64,000 bases of DNA from contig NZ_FOVH01000003.1 in assembly GCF_900115095.1 (NCBI RefSeq), forward strand, positions 496,001-560,000, given 5' to 3'. The position numbers were made by a program, and so were the translations under genes. Shown in pieces: positions 1-7,932 of the stretch. The stretch's first letter is position 1. Each line of letters begins with the position of its first letter. The notes below the pieces were generated by a model. That model was not told the origin of the DNA. It was given only the letters and a program-made list of their open reading frames with translations, and made no database searches. The stretch is from Actinomadura madurae (lineage in GTDB: Bacteria > Actinomycetota > Actinomycetes > Streptosporangiales > Streptosporangiaceae).

Positions 1-469
1 CGCCGCGGTACCGGGCGATGAACGCGCGGGCGGCGGCGAGCACGCCGGCCTCGTCGGTGCCGCCGAAGTAGTCGCCGCCCGCCTCGATGCAGCGCAGCCC
101 CAGCCGGCCGTAGCCGCTGGCGAGGATCTCCTCGTCGGTCAGGTCCGGACGCTCGTCCGCGAGCCGCAGCAGGGCGACGTGGGGGCCGTCCAGGAACGGG
201 GTGGACGGCCACAGCAGGTCGCCGGTGCGCTCGGCGAACTCGCGGGCCGTCCAGCCGCCCTGCGCGCCGACGAGCAGCTGGTCGAACCGGACCGGCACCT
301 TCCACGGGCGGCGCAGCACCGCCGTGGACACCGCCACGCGCGCCGCCGCCGGGATCGGCAGCGACCGGCCCGCGTCCACCAGCCGCCCGTACACCGGGCC
401 GCTCGGCGCGAGCCCGCTCTTGCGCAGCACCGCCCGGGACTTGCGGCGGACCCGCTGCATTCCCGGCAT
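1..469 (-). CDS. Unrecognised protein of the polysaccharide operon, C-terminus beyond window
   Basis: The reading frame runs off the left edge, so only about 156 N-terminal residues are visible. I do not recognise the family. The start is basic (MPGMQRVRRKSR), with no signal peptide or membrane segment, followed by a mixed alpha/beta-like stretch ending in ARAFIARYRG. ATG at 469 follows the flippase stop with one base between (TGAcATG) and has GGGA upstream; an in-frame ATG at 487 would overlap the flippase and is the alternative. The tight junction shows it is the distal gene of the polysaccharide operon, so a cytoplasmic role in that pathway is likely. That role is inferred from position only. 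Confidence 0.6.
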   Translation of the reverse strand, partial: MPGMQRVRRKSRAVLRKSGLAPSGPVYGRLVDAGRSLPIPAAARVAVSTAVLRRPWKVPVRFDQLLVGAQGGWTAREFAERTGDLLWPSTPFLDGPHVALLRLADERPDLTDEEILASGYGRLGLRCIEAGGDYFGGTDEAGVLAAARAFIARYRG

Positions 470-470
470 G

Positions 471-2132
471 TCAATTCCCGTGGGCATGGACGCTCCTGGC
501 AGGTGTCGTGTCGGTGGCCGGCGGGGCGGGGGCGCCCGCGGGCGCGGACGCGGCGCGGCCGCGCCTCCCCGGCAGCAGGGAGGCGAAGGCGGTCAGGGCC
601 AGCCGCTCGCGGCCGGCCCACAGTAGGGCAAAGTACAGGATCGCACCCGGGACCAGGGCACATGCGAGCGCGGCGGGGCTGGATCCGGCCACGAGCCGGA
701 CGGCCAGCGGCAGCGCCGCGAAGCTCACCAGCGCCGAGCCGCCCGCCCAGAACAGGCCCGCGCTCGCCGGGCTCATGCCGAGGATCCGGCGGACCTGGAC
801 GAGGGCCAGCAGCGTCCGGACGAGCAGCCCGCACGCCCGCGCCATCGCCGCCCCGGCGATCCCGAACGGCGGGATCAGCAGCACGTTCAGCACCAGGTTC
901 ACCCCGAGCGCGGTGCTCTGGTTGACCAGGCTCAGCCCGCTGCGGCCCGCCATCAGCAGCATCACGTCGCGGGCGCCGGTCGCGGTCGCCACCAGCATCG
1001 CCATCGCGAGGATCACCGTGACGACCTCGCCCGTCCCGCGGTACCCCTCGCCGAACGAGCCCACGTAGACCGGGGCGCCGACGGCGATCGACAGGTGCAC
1101 GGGCCAGGCGAGCGCGAGGTTCCAGGACGCGCACACGGCGAAGATCCGCTGCGCTCCGGCATGGTCGGCGAGCGCCATCAGCCGGCTCACCGCGGGCTGC
1201 ATCACGTTCTGCACGGCCTGCGTGACGAGCTGGCTGATCACGATGAACCGGGTCGCGGCCGTGTACACCGCCGCCTCGCGCGGCGAGCTGAGCGCCGCGA
1301 CGAGCACGATGTCGGCGCGCTGGAACGCCGTCTGGCAGACCTGCGCGAAGGCGCGCGGCGCCGTGAAGCGCCAGAACCCGCCCGCGAGCGGCCGCCACCC
1401 GGCCGCGGCCGGCGGGGCGCCCGCGGTGGCGGTGGCGCGGCCGGCCCGGCTGATCTTCAGGTACCAGAGCGCGGCCACGACCAGGCAGGGCAGGTAGGGC
1501 GCCGCCCAGGCCAGCGCGAGCCACACCGCGTCGTCGGCCAGCAGCGCCGCCGCGACCACCCCGGCGACCTGGAGCGTCTGCCGCAGGATCTTGTCGACGA
1601 GGACGGTGGGCCGCATCGAGCCGTGGCCCCGGGTGGCCGCGAGGAGGGCGTCGTGCGCGCCGGCGAGCGGCAGGAACAGCGCCAGCACCCGCACCATGTC
1701 CACGGCCTGGCCGGGGTCGCCGGCGCCGATGTGCCCGGCCGTCCACGGCGCGGTGAGGGCCAGCGCGAGCCCGCCGGCCGCGGCCGTGGCCACGACCGGG
1801 ACGAGCGCCACCGGCACCGTCCGCCGCGCCGCGTCCCGGTCGCCGAGCGCGAGATGGCGGGGTACCCAGCGCAGCAGGCCCGCGTCGGTGCCGAGGCCCG
1901 AGACCGCCTGCAGGATGATGAACAGCGACGTCGCCGCGAAGAACGTGCCCGCGATCCGCTGCGAGTACAGGTGCGCGACGATGAAGACCAGCGCGAGGCC
2001 CTGGACGCCCGCGACGCCGGCGCCCACCAGGTTCAGGGCGCCGCCCCTGGCCAGCCTGTTCAGGTTGGGGCCGGAGTCCGGCCCGCCCGGTTTCCGCTCG
2101 TCCGCCGCCGCCCCCGGGTCAGGACCCGGCAT
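471..2132 (-). CDS. Wzx-type polysaccharide flippase (MVF/MATE-like)
   Basis: A 553-residue, strongly hydrophobic protein with regularly spaced membrane segments throughout (for example residues around 30-55, and near the end ACALVPGAILYFALLWAG). Length and pattern match the polysaccharide biosynthesis/MVF flippase superfamily, which moves undecaprenyl-linked repeat units across the membrane. The N-terminal 25 residues and the C-terminal Ala/Pro-rich tail are cytoplasmic-looking. It overlaps the upstream co-polymerase gene by 14 bp and its stop is one base from the next start, so it is translationally coupled within the operon. The family call is firm; the substrate cannot be read from sequence. 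Confidence 0.85.
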   Translation of the reverse strand: MPGPDPGAAADERKPGGPDSGPNLNRLARGGALNLVGAGVAGVQGLALVFIVAHLYSQRIAGTFFAATSLFIILQAVSGLGTDAGLLRWVPRHLALGDRDAARRTVPVALVPVVATAAAGGLALALTAPWTAGHIGAGDPGQAVDMVRVLALFLPLAGAHDALLAATRGHGSMRPTVLVDKILRQTLQVAGVVAAALLADDAVWLALAWAAPYLPCLVVAALWYLKISRAGRATATAGAPPAAAGWRPLAGGFWRFTAPRAFAQVCQTAFQRADIVLVAALSSPREAAVYTAATRFIVISQLVTQAVQNVMQPAVSRLMALADHAGAQRIFAVCASWNLALAWPVHLSIAVGAPVYVGSFGEGYRGTGEVVTVILAMAMLVATATGARDVMLLMAGRSGLSLVNQSTALGVNLVLNVLLIPPFGIAGAAMARACGLLVRTLLALVQVRRILGMSPASAGLFWAGGSALVSFAALPLAVRLVAGSSPAALACALVPGAILYFALLWAGRERLALTAFASLLPGRRGRAASAPAGAPAPPATDTTPARSVHAHGN

Positions 2133-4287
2133 GGCGGCCGGCCTTGTGCGGCTTCTTGCCGTAGCGCGGCGCGACCTCCCCGGGCGCGGCGCCCGGGGGC
2201 TTCGCGGGGAGCGGCGCGTCGGTGCCGTCGTCGGGCAGGTCGGGCGGCATGTACTTGGAGATGTCCTCCTGCGTGCGCGACGACGCCGACTCCAGCGCCG
2301 CCTCGGTCTCCGGGTCGGCGGCTTCCACCGCCTCCGGGGCCTCCGCGCCGGACGGCGTGCGCGGACGCGCCGTCCCGGTGCCCTGGGTGACGTCGGTCGG
2401 GGAGACCGGCCGGGGGGCGACGGGCTTGCCCGGCCCGGACGGCGGGTCCAGCGAGGGCGGGAGGGCGCGGCGGCGCCCCTCCGGCCGCGGCGCGCCGCGG
2501 CGGCGGGACGGGGCCGGCCGCGCCTCGCCCGTGCGGGGCTGCTGGCCGACCTGCGGCAGCGCCTGCGTGGTCATCGTCGCGGATTCGGCGGCGTCCGCCT
2601 CGGCCTCGTCCTGCGGCATGCCCGGCCAGTAGCCCGGCTTCTCCTCGCCGCGCCCGGCGGGCCGGACGTCGTCGGCCGCGGGGTCGTCAGCCCAGGCGAG
2701 CGACGCCTCGGGGGCGGCGTGGCGCTCACCGCCGCGCGGCTCGCCCGCGGCGCCCCGCATCTCGCCGCCCTGGGGCGGCCGGGCCCGGCGGGGCTGCGCG
2801 GCGGGACGCTGCGAGCGCCCGCGCTGCTCCGGCGGCTCCAGCAGGGCGCCCAGCACGGTGACGCCGGCGCGCTCGGCCTCCACGTACGCCTGGCGCAGCT
2901 CCTCCCGCGTCGTCACGCCCTGGTTGACCACCAGGACGACCGCGTCCACGAAGGTGCACAGCGCCTGCGCGTCCGCGTCGTGCAGGCTCGCCGCGTTCAC
3001 GATGAGGTACTCGCTGCGGCGGCGCAGCACCTTCACGGTCTCGCGCATCCGCGGGCCGCTGAACCGGTGCGCGGCCTCGCGGGCGCGCGGCCCGCGCGGC
3101 AGCAGCCGCAGCTGGGAGTCGGTGTGGATCAGCAGGGTCGCCGGGTCGGTGCCGCTGAGCAGCGTGTCCGACAGGCCCTTGCCGGCCCGCGCGCCGAACA
3201 GGCCGCTCACGTCGACGTCCTCGGTGGTGGCGTCGATCATGATCGTCTTGGCGCCGGCGAACGCCAGCGAGACCGCGAGGTTGGCGCTGGCCAGCCGGGC
3301 GCTGCCGCCCGGGGTGGCGTTGCTGACCAGCAGCGCCACCGGGGTCTGCGGCGCGGTCGCCACGACCGCGGCGCGCAGCCGCCGGTAGGCCTCGCCGGCC
3401 GGGCTCTTGGGCGCGCTGACCAGGGCGAGGGTGTCGCCGGGCGGGCCGCCCGCCGGGATCGCCGACAGCGTCCGGACGCCGAGGCCCTCGATCGCCTCGG
3501 TGTTGCGCAGCCGCTGGTTCAGCCGCTCCCGCAGCAGCATGATCACGAACCCGGCGACCAGCCCGAGGACCAGGCCGCCGGCGCCGTACATCGCGGGCCG
3601 GATGATGCCGGGGCCGCTCGGCGCGTCCGCCGGGGTGATGACCTGGCCGGGGTCGAGCGGGGTGCTCGCGATGTCGTTGGACTGCTCGTCGATCACGCCG
3701 AGCTGGTTGGTGTAGGCGGTGACGCGCTGCTGGAGGGTGGAGCGGCGGGAGCCGGAGGACGCGGCCAGCTCGTTGTTGGCCCGCTGCAGCAGCCGCTCGA
3801 CCCGGGCGGCCTGCGTCTTGAGCTTGGCGAGCTGGTTGTTCACCACGCTCTGCGCCCGCTGCGTCCGGTACTCCAGGTAGGCGTCGGCGAACGCCTGCGC
3901 GCCCGAGCGGGCCTGCCCGGAGCTGCCCGCCGTGTAGGTGAGGTTGAGCACCTGGGTGTTGGGCGGGACGGAGACGGCGATGTCGCCCTCCGCCTCCTGC
4001 CCGAGCTTCTTCTCGACGATCTTGGCGACGCTGTCGGTGGAGACGAGCTGCGCCTCCGTCTGCAGGTTCACCAGGTCGTCGCCGCGGCCCTCCGGCGAGT
4101 ACGGGTTGCCCTCCAGCGGGCTCACCAGCACCGTCGCGGTCGCCTTGAACGGCGGCGGCACGGCGATCTCCAGGGCGACGCCGGCGCCGGTGCCGAGCAC
4201 GGCGAGCACGATCAGTGCGGCCGTGTACCGCCGGACCAGGGACAGCAGGTGCCCTCCCTGTGGGTCGGCCGTCTGGTCAGCTCCCAC
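2119..4287 (-). CDS. Wzz/BY-kinase-like polysaccharide co-polymerase with degenerate P-loop
   Basis: About 722 residues. A Wzz-type module has a first membrane helix near residues 15-42 (TAALIVLAVLGTGAG), an extracytoplasmic coiled region and a second helix near 225-255 (GLVLGLVAGFVIMLL). A cytoplasmic ATPase-like domain follows (about 280-480). At the Walker A position it reads SNATPGGSARLA: the GK[ST] of active BY-kinases is missing, although the Walker A'-like TIMIDATTED strand is kept. The last 230 residues are Pro/Arg/Ala-rich and probably disordered, with one Tyr near the end. GTG 4287 is preferred because GAGGGGG lies 7 nt upstream; ATG 4302 is the alternative. It is expected to control chain length and export of the polysaccharide, probably without kinase activity. 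Confidence 0.8.
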   Translation of the reverse strand: MGADQTADPQGGHLLSLVRRYTAALIVLAVLGTGAGVALEIAVPPPFKATATVLVSPLEGNPYSPEGRGDDLVNLQTEAQLVSTDSVAKIVEKKLGQEAEGDIAVSVPPNTQVLNLTYTAGSSGQARSGAQAFADAYLEYRTQRAQSVVNNQLAKLKTQAARVERLLQRANNELAASSGSRRSTLQQRVTAYTNQLGVIDEQSNDIASTPLDPGQVITPADAPSGPGIIRPAMYGAGGLVLGLVAGFVIMLLRERLNQRLRNTEAIEGLGVRTLSAIPAGGPPGDTLALVSAPKSPAGEAYRRLRAAVVATAPQTPVALLVSNATPGGSARLASANLAVSLAFAGAKTIMIDATTEDVDVSGLFGARAGKGLSDTLLSGTDPATLLIHTDSQLRLLPRGPRAREAAHRFSGPRMRETVKVLRRRSEYLIVNAASLHDADAQALCTFVDAVVLVVNQGVTTREELRQAYVEAERAGVTVLGALLEPPEQRGRSQRPAAQPRRARPPQGGEMRGAAGEPRGGERHAAPEASLAWADDPAADDVRPAGRGEEKPGYWPGMPQDEAEADAAESATMTTQALPQVGQQPRTGEARPAPSRRRGAPRPEGRRRALPPSLDPPSGPGKPVAPRPVSPTDVTQGTGTARPRTPSGAEAPEAVEAADPETEAALESASSRTQEDISKYMPPDLPDDGTDAPLPAKPPGAAPGEVAPRYGKKPHKAGRHAGS

Positions 4288-4376
4288 GACGATCCCCCTC
4301 ATCGATCCGAATCGTGCTCGACGGAATGTTCTCCACGACTTTAACCGCGCGTTGCACGGGGACGGTTCCGTTCATC

Positions 4377-5849
4377 TCAACCTCGTCCGGGAGCGGTGGC
4401 CCGCGCCGGGGTGCGGCCGGGTGCGCGCCGCGGCTCCCGGGGTGCGGGGCCGCGGAGCGCGGGGGCGGTGAGCACGATGACGCGGGCGGGGTTGGCGGCC
4501 TGGTCGAGGGCCAGCACCCCGCTCGCGACCTCGCGGTCGAGGGCGCGTCCCCGCTCGGCCACGACCAGGGCCAGGTCGCTGGCCCCGGCCGCGGCGATGG
4601 TGTCGGCGCCGTTGATGTCGGGGGTGGTGATGACGACGATGCGCGACACCCGGCCCGCCTTGTCGACGGCGCGGGTGAGCTGCCGGTCGTCGTCGCTGCG
4701 CACCAGCCGGACGTTGAACGAGCGGGGCGCCCGCCCGGGGCGCTCCGGCTCGGCGCCCTCGCCCTGCGCGGCGATCCGCAGCACGGTCGTCGGCGAGCCG
4801 CCCTCGGTGCACAGCTCGGCCAGCTCGTAGGCGATCTCGGTGCCCGCGGTCCCGGGAACGCCGGCGACGAGCACCGTGGTGGCCTCGGCGTCGAAGACCA
4901 GGTTGCGCAGCCGCCGCGCGACCTCGCGGTGGCCGCCGCCGAGCGTCGCCGCCTCCACCATGATCGGGTGGCGGCTGTGCAGCCGGAGGTCGGCGGGCCG
5001 CCGGATCCGGCGCGGCCGCGTCTCGCGGACCAGCACGTAGCCGATCCAGCCGAGCAGGCCGAGCCCGAGGCCGGTGGCGCCGGAGATGTCGCGCTCGGGG
5101 TCGTCGCGCCGCTCGGGCAGCGGCGCGGTGCGCAGCACCTCGCCGGGCTGCTCCGCCTTGGCCTTGGTGGCGGCGACCTGCTTCTCCACGTCGCGGATCT
5201 GCTTCACGAGCGCCTGCCGGCGGGTGCGCGTGGTGAGCCGGCGCAGCTCGTCCTCGTCGCCGGGCAGCGCGGCGAGCTGCCTCTTCAGCAGCTCGACGTT
5301 CTGTTCCAGCGCCAGCCGGTTGCTCTCCTGCACCTGGCCCATGATCTTCGTGCGCAGCCCCAGGTAGGCGTCGGCGACGACCTGGGCGCCGTCCTTGGCG
5401 GTCCGGGGCGTGCCGGCCCGCACGCCGATCGTCAGCACGTGCGTGTTGGACGGCACGGTCAGGTCGATGCGCTCGCGCAGCTCCTCGTCGGACGCGTCGA
5501 AGCCGGGCCGCTCCCGCAGCCGCGACAGCACCGCGTCCGACCACACGAGCTGGGCCTCGGTGTCCATCGTGGTCTCGCGGGGCGCGCGGGTGTTGGTGTC
5601 GATCGCCGACCCGCGCTCGATGCCGGGATGCAGCGTGACCGGCGGCGCCAGCACGTAGATCCGCGCGGTGTAGGTGGCCGGCGTCAGCATGATCTTCGCG
5701 ACGCCGACCCCGCACCCGGCCACGACCGCGATCAGGAGGGCCGCCAGGTGCCGGCGGACCGCGCCCGCGTACCGGGTGACCGGGATGGAGTCCGGCGCGA
5801 GCGGAGGCTCCGCCTGCACGCTGGACGGCCCGAGGATGCGTTTGCTCAT
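4377..5849 (-). CDS. Second Wzz-like co-polymerase with degenerate ATPase domain
   Basis: 490 residues with the same architecture as the next gene: a first helix near 32-56 (AALLIAVVAGCGVGVAKIM), an extracytoplasmic Wzz region with coiled-coil potential (about 60-245), a second helix near 255-275 (GLGLGLLGWIGYVLV), then a Rossmann-like domain from about 300. The P-loop position reads VAGVPGTAGTEIA, without the Lys-Ser/Thr pair, and no Tyr-rich tail is present. ATG 5849 has GAGG 6 nt upstream and lies 7 bp after the sulfotransferase stop. It is likely a structural partner of the following co-polymerase. Two adjacent co-polymerases that both lack a usable P-loop is unusual. Confidence 0.78.
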   Translation of the reverse strand: MSKRILGPSSVQAEPPLAPDSIPVTRYAGAVRRHLAALLIAVVAGCGVGVAKIMLTPATYTARIYVLAPPVTLHPGIERGSAIDTNTRAPRETTMDTEAQLVWSDAVLSRLRERPGFDASDEELRERIDLTVPSNTHVLTIGVRAGTPRTAKDGAQVVADAYLGLRTKIMGQVQESNRLALEQNVELLKRQLAALPGDEDELRRLTTRTRRQALVKQIRDVEKQVAATKAKAEQPGEVLRTAPLPERRDDPERDISGATGLGLGLLGWIGYVLVRETRPRRIRRPADLRLHSRHPIMVEAATLGGGHREVARRLRNLVFDAEATTVLVAGVPGTAGTEIAYELAELCTEGGSPTTVLRIAAQGEGAEPERPGRAPRSFNVRLVRSDDDRQLTRAVDKAGRVSRIVVITTPDINGADTIAAAGASDLALVVAERGRALDREVASGVLALDQAANPARVIVLTAPALRGPAPREPRRAPGRTPARATAPGRG

Positions 5850-5856
5850 CGCGGCC

Positions 5857-6630
5857 TCATCGCCGCCAGGCGGGTTCGGCGCCGAGCAGGGCGGCGAGCT
5901 TGTCGTCCCAGGGGGCGTAGTGGTCGGCCAGGCGGCGCTGCAGACGGTCCGGCAGCGGCGATCCGGGCCGGGCGTTGTGCCGCTCGAACGACGCGGGCCG
6001 CCACCGCGGCAGCCCGAGGAAGTCCAGGGCGGAGTCGTAGCAGGGCTCGGGCTCGGAGAAGAAGTCCTCCGCGTACAGCACCAGCACCCGCTCGCGCCCG
6101 AAGAGCTCGAAGAGCCGCTCGATCTGGTCGGCGTACTGGCCGCGGTCCAGGTAGGAGTGGTGCCGGTGGCCGTGGCTCACGTACCCGGGATCGGCCTTGA
6201 TCTTCTCGACCTCGCCGGCGAGCCGCTCGGGCTCCAGGTCCAGGGCCCGCTCGAACGGCTCGGTCTCGAACCCGCGGGCGAGCTCGTGCTTGTGCGCGGA
6301 GTAGGCGCGCACGACCGGGTCGCGCAGCAGCGCGATGAGCTTCACGCCGGGCAGGTCCCGCGCGATCCGCTCCGGCGCGAGCGGGTGGTGCATGTAGTAG
6401 CCGGCGGACTCGAACGCCTGCGGGGCGGCCCCGTCCGCGCGCCTCTCGGCGAGCGTCCGGACGGGGAAGTGCCCCCGGTACCAGCCGAGCCCGCGCGGGT
6501 AGTTGACGTCGAAGTAGTGCACGCCCTTGTGGAAGTTCGGCTGGACGACCGCCGGGTGCGCGGCCAGCGCCCGGAACAGTGAGGTGGTGCCGCCGCGCTG
6601 GGTGCCGACCATGAGGAAGTCCGGGAGCAT
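5857..6630 (-). CDS. PAPS-dependent sulfotransferase
   Basis: 257 residues, cytoplasmic. It carries the 5'-phosphosulfate-binding loop TQRGGTTS at residues 10-17 at the very N-terminus and the 3'-phosphate-binding motif LLRDPVVRAYSAHKHE near 100-115, both hallmarks of the sulfotransferase family that moves sulfate from PAPS to a hydroxyl. The acceptor is inferred from position to be a sugar of the polysaccharide or its lipid-linked precursor. ATG 6630 is the only ordinary in-frame start after the upstream stop; no good ribosome-binding site precedes it, and 87 bp separate it from the phosphotransferase gene. PAPS would come from the APS kinase encoded at 18073-19593. Confidence 0.85.
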   Translation of the reverse strand: MLPDFLMVGTQRGGTTSLFRALAAHPAVVQPNFHKGVHYFDVNYPRGLGWYRGHFPVRTLAERRADGAAPQAFESAGYYMHHPLAPERIARDLPGVKLIALLRDPVVRAYSAHKHELARGFETEPFERALDLEPERLAGEVEKIKADPGYVSHGHRHHSYLDRGQYADQIERLFELFGRERVLVLYAEDFFSEPEPCYDSALDFLGLPRWRPASFERHNARPGSPLPDRLQRRLADHYAPWDDKLAALLGAEPAWRR

Positions 6631-6717
6631 GCGGGCGCCGGAGGTCAGCCGGCCGCCGGCGCGCGTCGCGGCCCGGCCCGCCTCCTTGACCCACTGGGGG
6701 GGCGTCGCGGCGTGAGA

Positions 6718-7932
6718 TCACGGATTCCTCCCGAGGTCGGTGCGCAGGAGGCCGAGCAGGCGCTCGGTGTCGGCGCGCAGCGGCCCGCCGATCGGCTCCT
6801 GGGCGGCCAGCAGGTAGCGGCGGCACAGCTCCAGCAGGTAGAGCCGGACGGTCGCCTCCGCCGCGGCGCCCGCCAGCCCGAGCGGCCGCAGCACGGCGGC
6901 GGCCCCGTCCGGCCACGCGGCGTACGGCGGGCCCGGTGCGGTCCGCATCGCCTCCTGGAGCCGGTAGTGCAGCAGGTCGAACCCGTTCGGGACGCCCCGC
7001 GCGAAGCGCTCCCAGTCCCACAGGCGCAGGACGCCGCGGTACCAGGCCATGTTCCACGGCGTCCAGTCGCCGTGCCAGGCCCCGAAGTCCAGGGCCAGGT
7101 CGCCGTGCGCCTTGCCGACGCCCTCGACGACGTCGCCGAAGGCGGTGCGCTGCCGCTCGTCAAGGATCCCGGCCGGGCTCGCGGTCATCCCGTCCCAGAA
7201 GCCGCTGTCGCGCAGCGGTGCCCGCTCGACGCCGCCGACCTCGAACAGCGTCCGCATCTCGGCGACCGGGGCCCGCCCGCGCGGGCGCCAGCCGAGCGCG
7301 CTGGTCGGGAGCGGCTCCAGGACGAGCAGGTCCAGGCCGTTCCAGGTGCCGTGGTGGAGCAGTCCGGGGACGTGCAGCCGCCCGCGGGACCCGGGCCGGG
7401 GCAGGTGCTCGTTCAGGTAGGCCAGCGCGGCGGCCTCCCCGGCGAGCAGGCCACGGGCCGTGCCGGTGTCGCCGACCTTGACGAACGCGACCGGCTCCCC
7501 GCGCGGCGACAGCACGTGCAGGATCGGCTTGCGGTTCGCGCGCGCACTGCCGAGGCCGACGCTGACGACGACCTGCCGGCCGAGCAGCTCGGCCAGCCGG
7601 TCCTCGATGGACGCGCCGCCGCCGGTGACGCGGAGCCGGTCGTGCAGCGTCCGCTCGGGCAGCCCGGTGCGCACGGCCGCCGCCGTCAGCCCGCGGGTGG
7701 CGCGCTGCTTGAGACCGAGGTCGTGGCTGTAGCGGCGCAGCGCCGCCGCGGTGGCGCGCGGCAGCCCCGCCGGGACGAGCAGCCGCGGATGCTCGGCGTC
7801 CGGCAGGAACGCCAGCTCGCGCCGCGCGTCCCCGGACCGTCCGGGCCCGACCGCCTCGACCCGCGCGTCCGGCCACAGCTCCCGGACCGCCGCGATCCAG
7901 GCGGCCCGCGTCTCCGTCTCGCCGCCGCTCAT
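6718..7932 (-). CDS. APH/choline-kinase-fold phosphotransferase
   Basis: 404 residues. The C-terminal half has the kinase signature of the aminoglycoside phosphotransferase/choline kinase fold: catalytic loop HGDWTPWNMAWY and the metal-binding WDWERF that follows, with a nucleotide-lobe region around FVKVGDTGTA. The N-terminal 100 residues do not match anything I recognise. It starts with ATG in an ATGA overlap with the stop of the Wzy-like gene, so it is translationally coupled to it. In this setting it more likely phosphorylates a sugar, polyol or lipid carrier than an antibiotic; that is inference. The DNA opposite this gene is open for very long stretches because of codon bias and carries no second gene. 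Confidence 0.75.
   Translation of the reverse strand: MSGGETETRAAWIAAVRELWPDARVEAVGPGRSGDARRELAFLPDAEHPRLLVPAGLPRATAAALRRYSHDLGLKQRATRGLTAAAVRTGLPERTLHDRLRVTGGGASIEDRLAELLGRQVVVSVGLGSARANRKPILHVLSPRGEPVAFVKVGDTGTARGLLAGEAAALAYLNEHLPRPGSRGRLHVPGLLHHGTWNGLDLLVLEPLPTSALGWRPRGRAPVAEMRTLFEVGGVERAPLRDSGFWDGMTASPAGILDERQRTAFGDVVEGVGKAHGDLALDFGAWHGDWTPWNMAWYRGVLRLWDWERFARGVPNGFDLLHYRLQEAMRTAPGPPYAAWPDGAAAVLRPLGLAGAAAEATVRLYLLELCRRYLLAAQEPIGGPLRADTERLLGLLRTDLGRNP

Noticed and set aside
4372..5715. Alternative 447-codon frame over the second co-polymerase gene
   Set aside because: It is Arg/Ala/His-rich without domains, and overlaps a frame with clear Wzz and Rossmann features.
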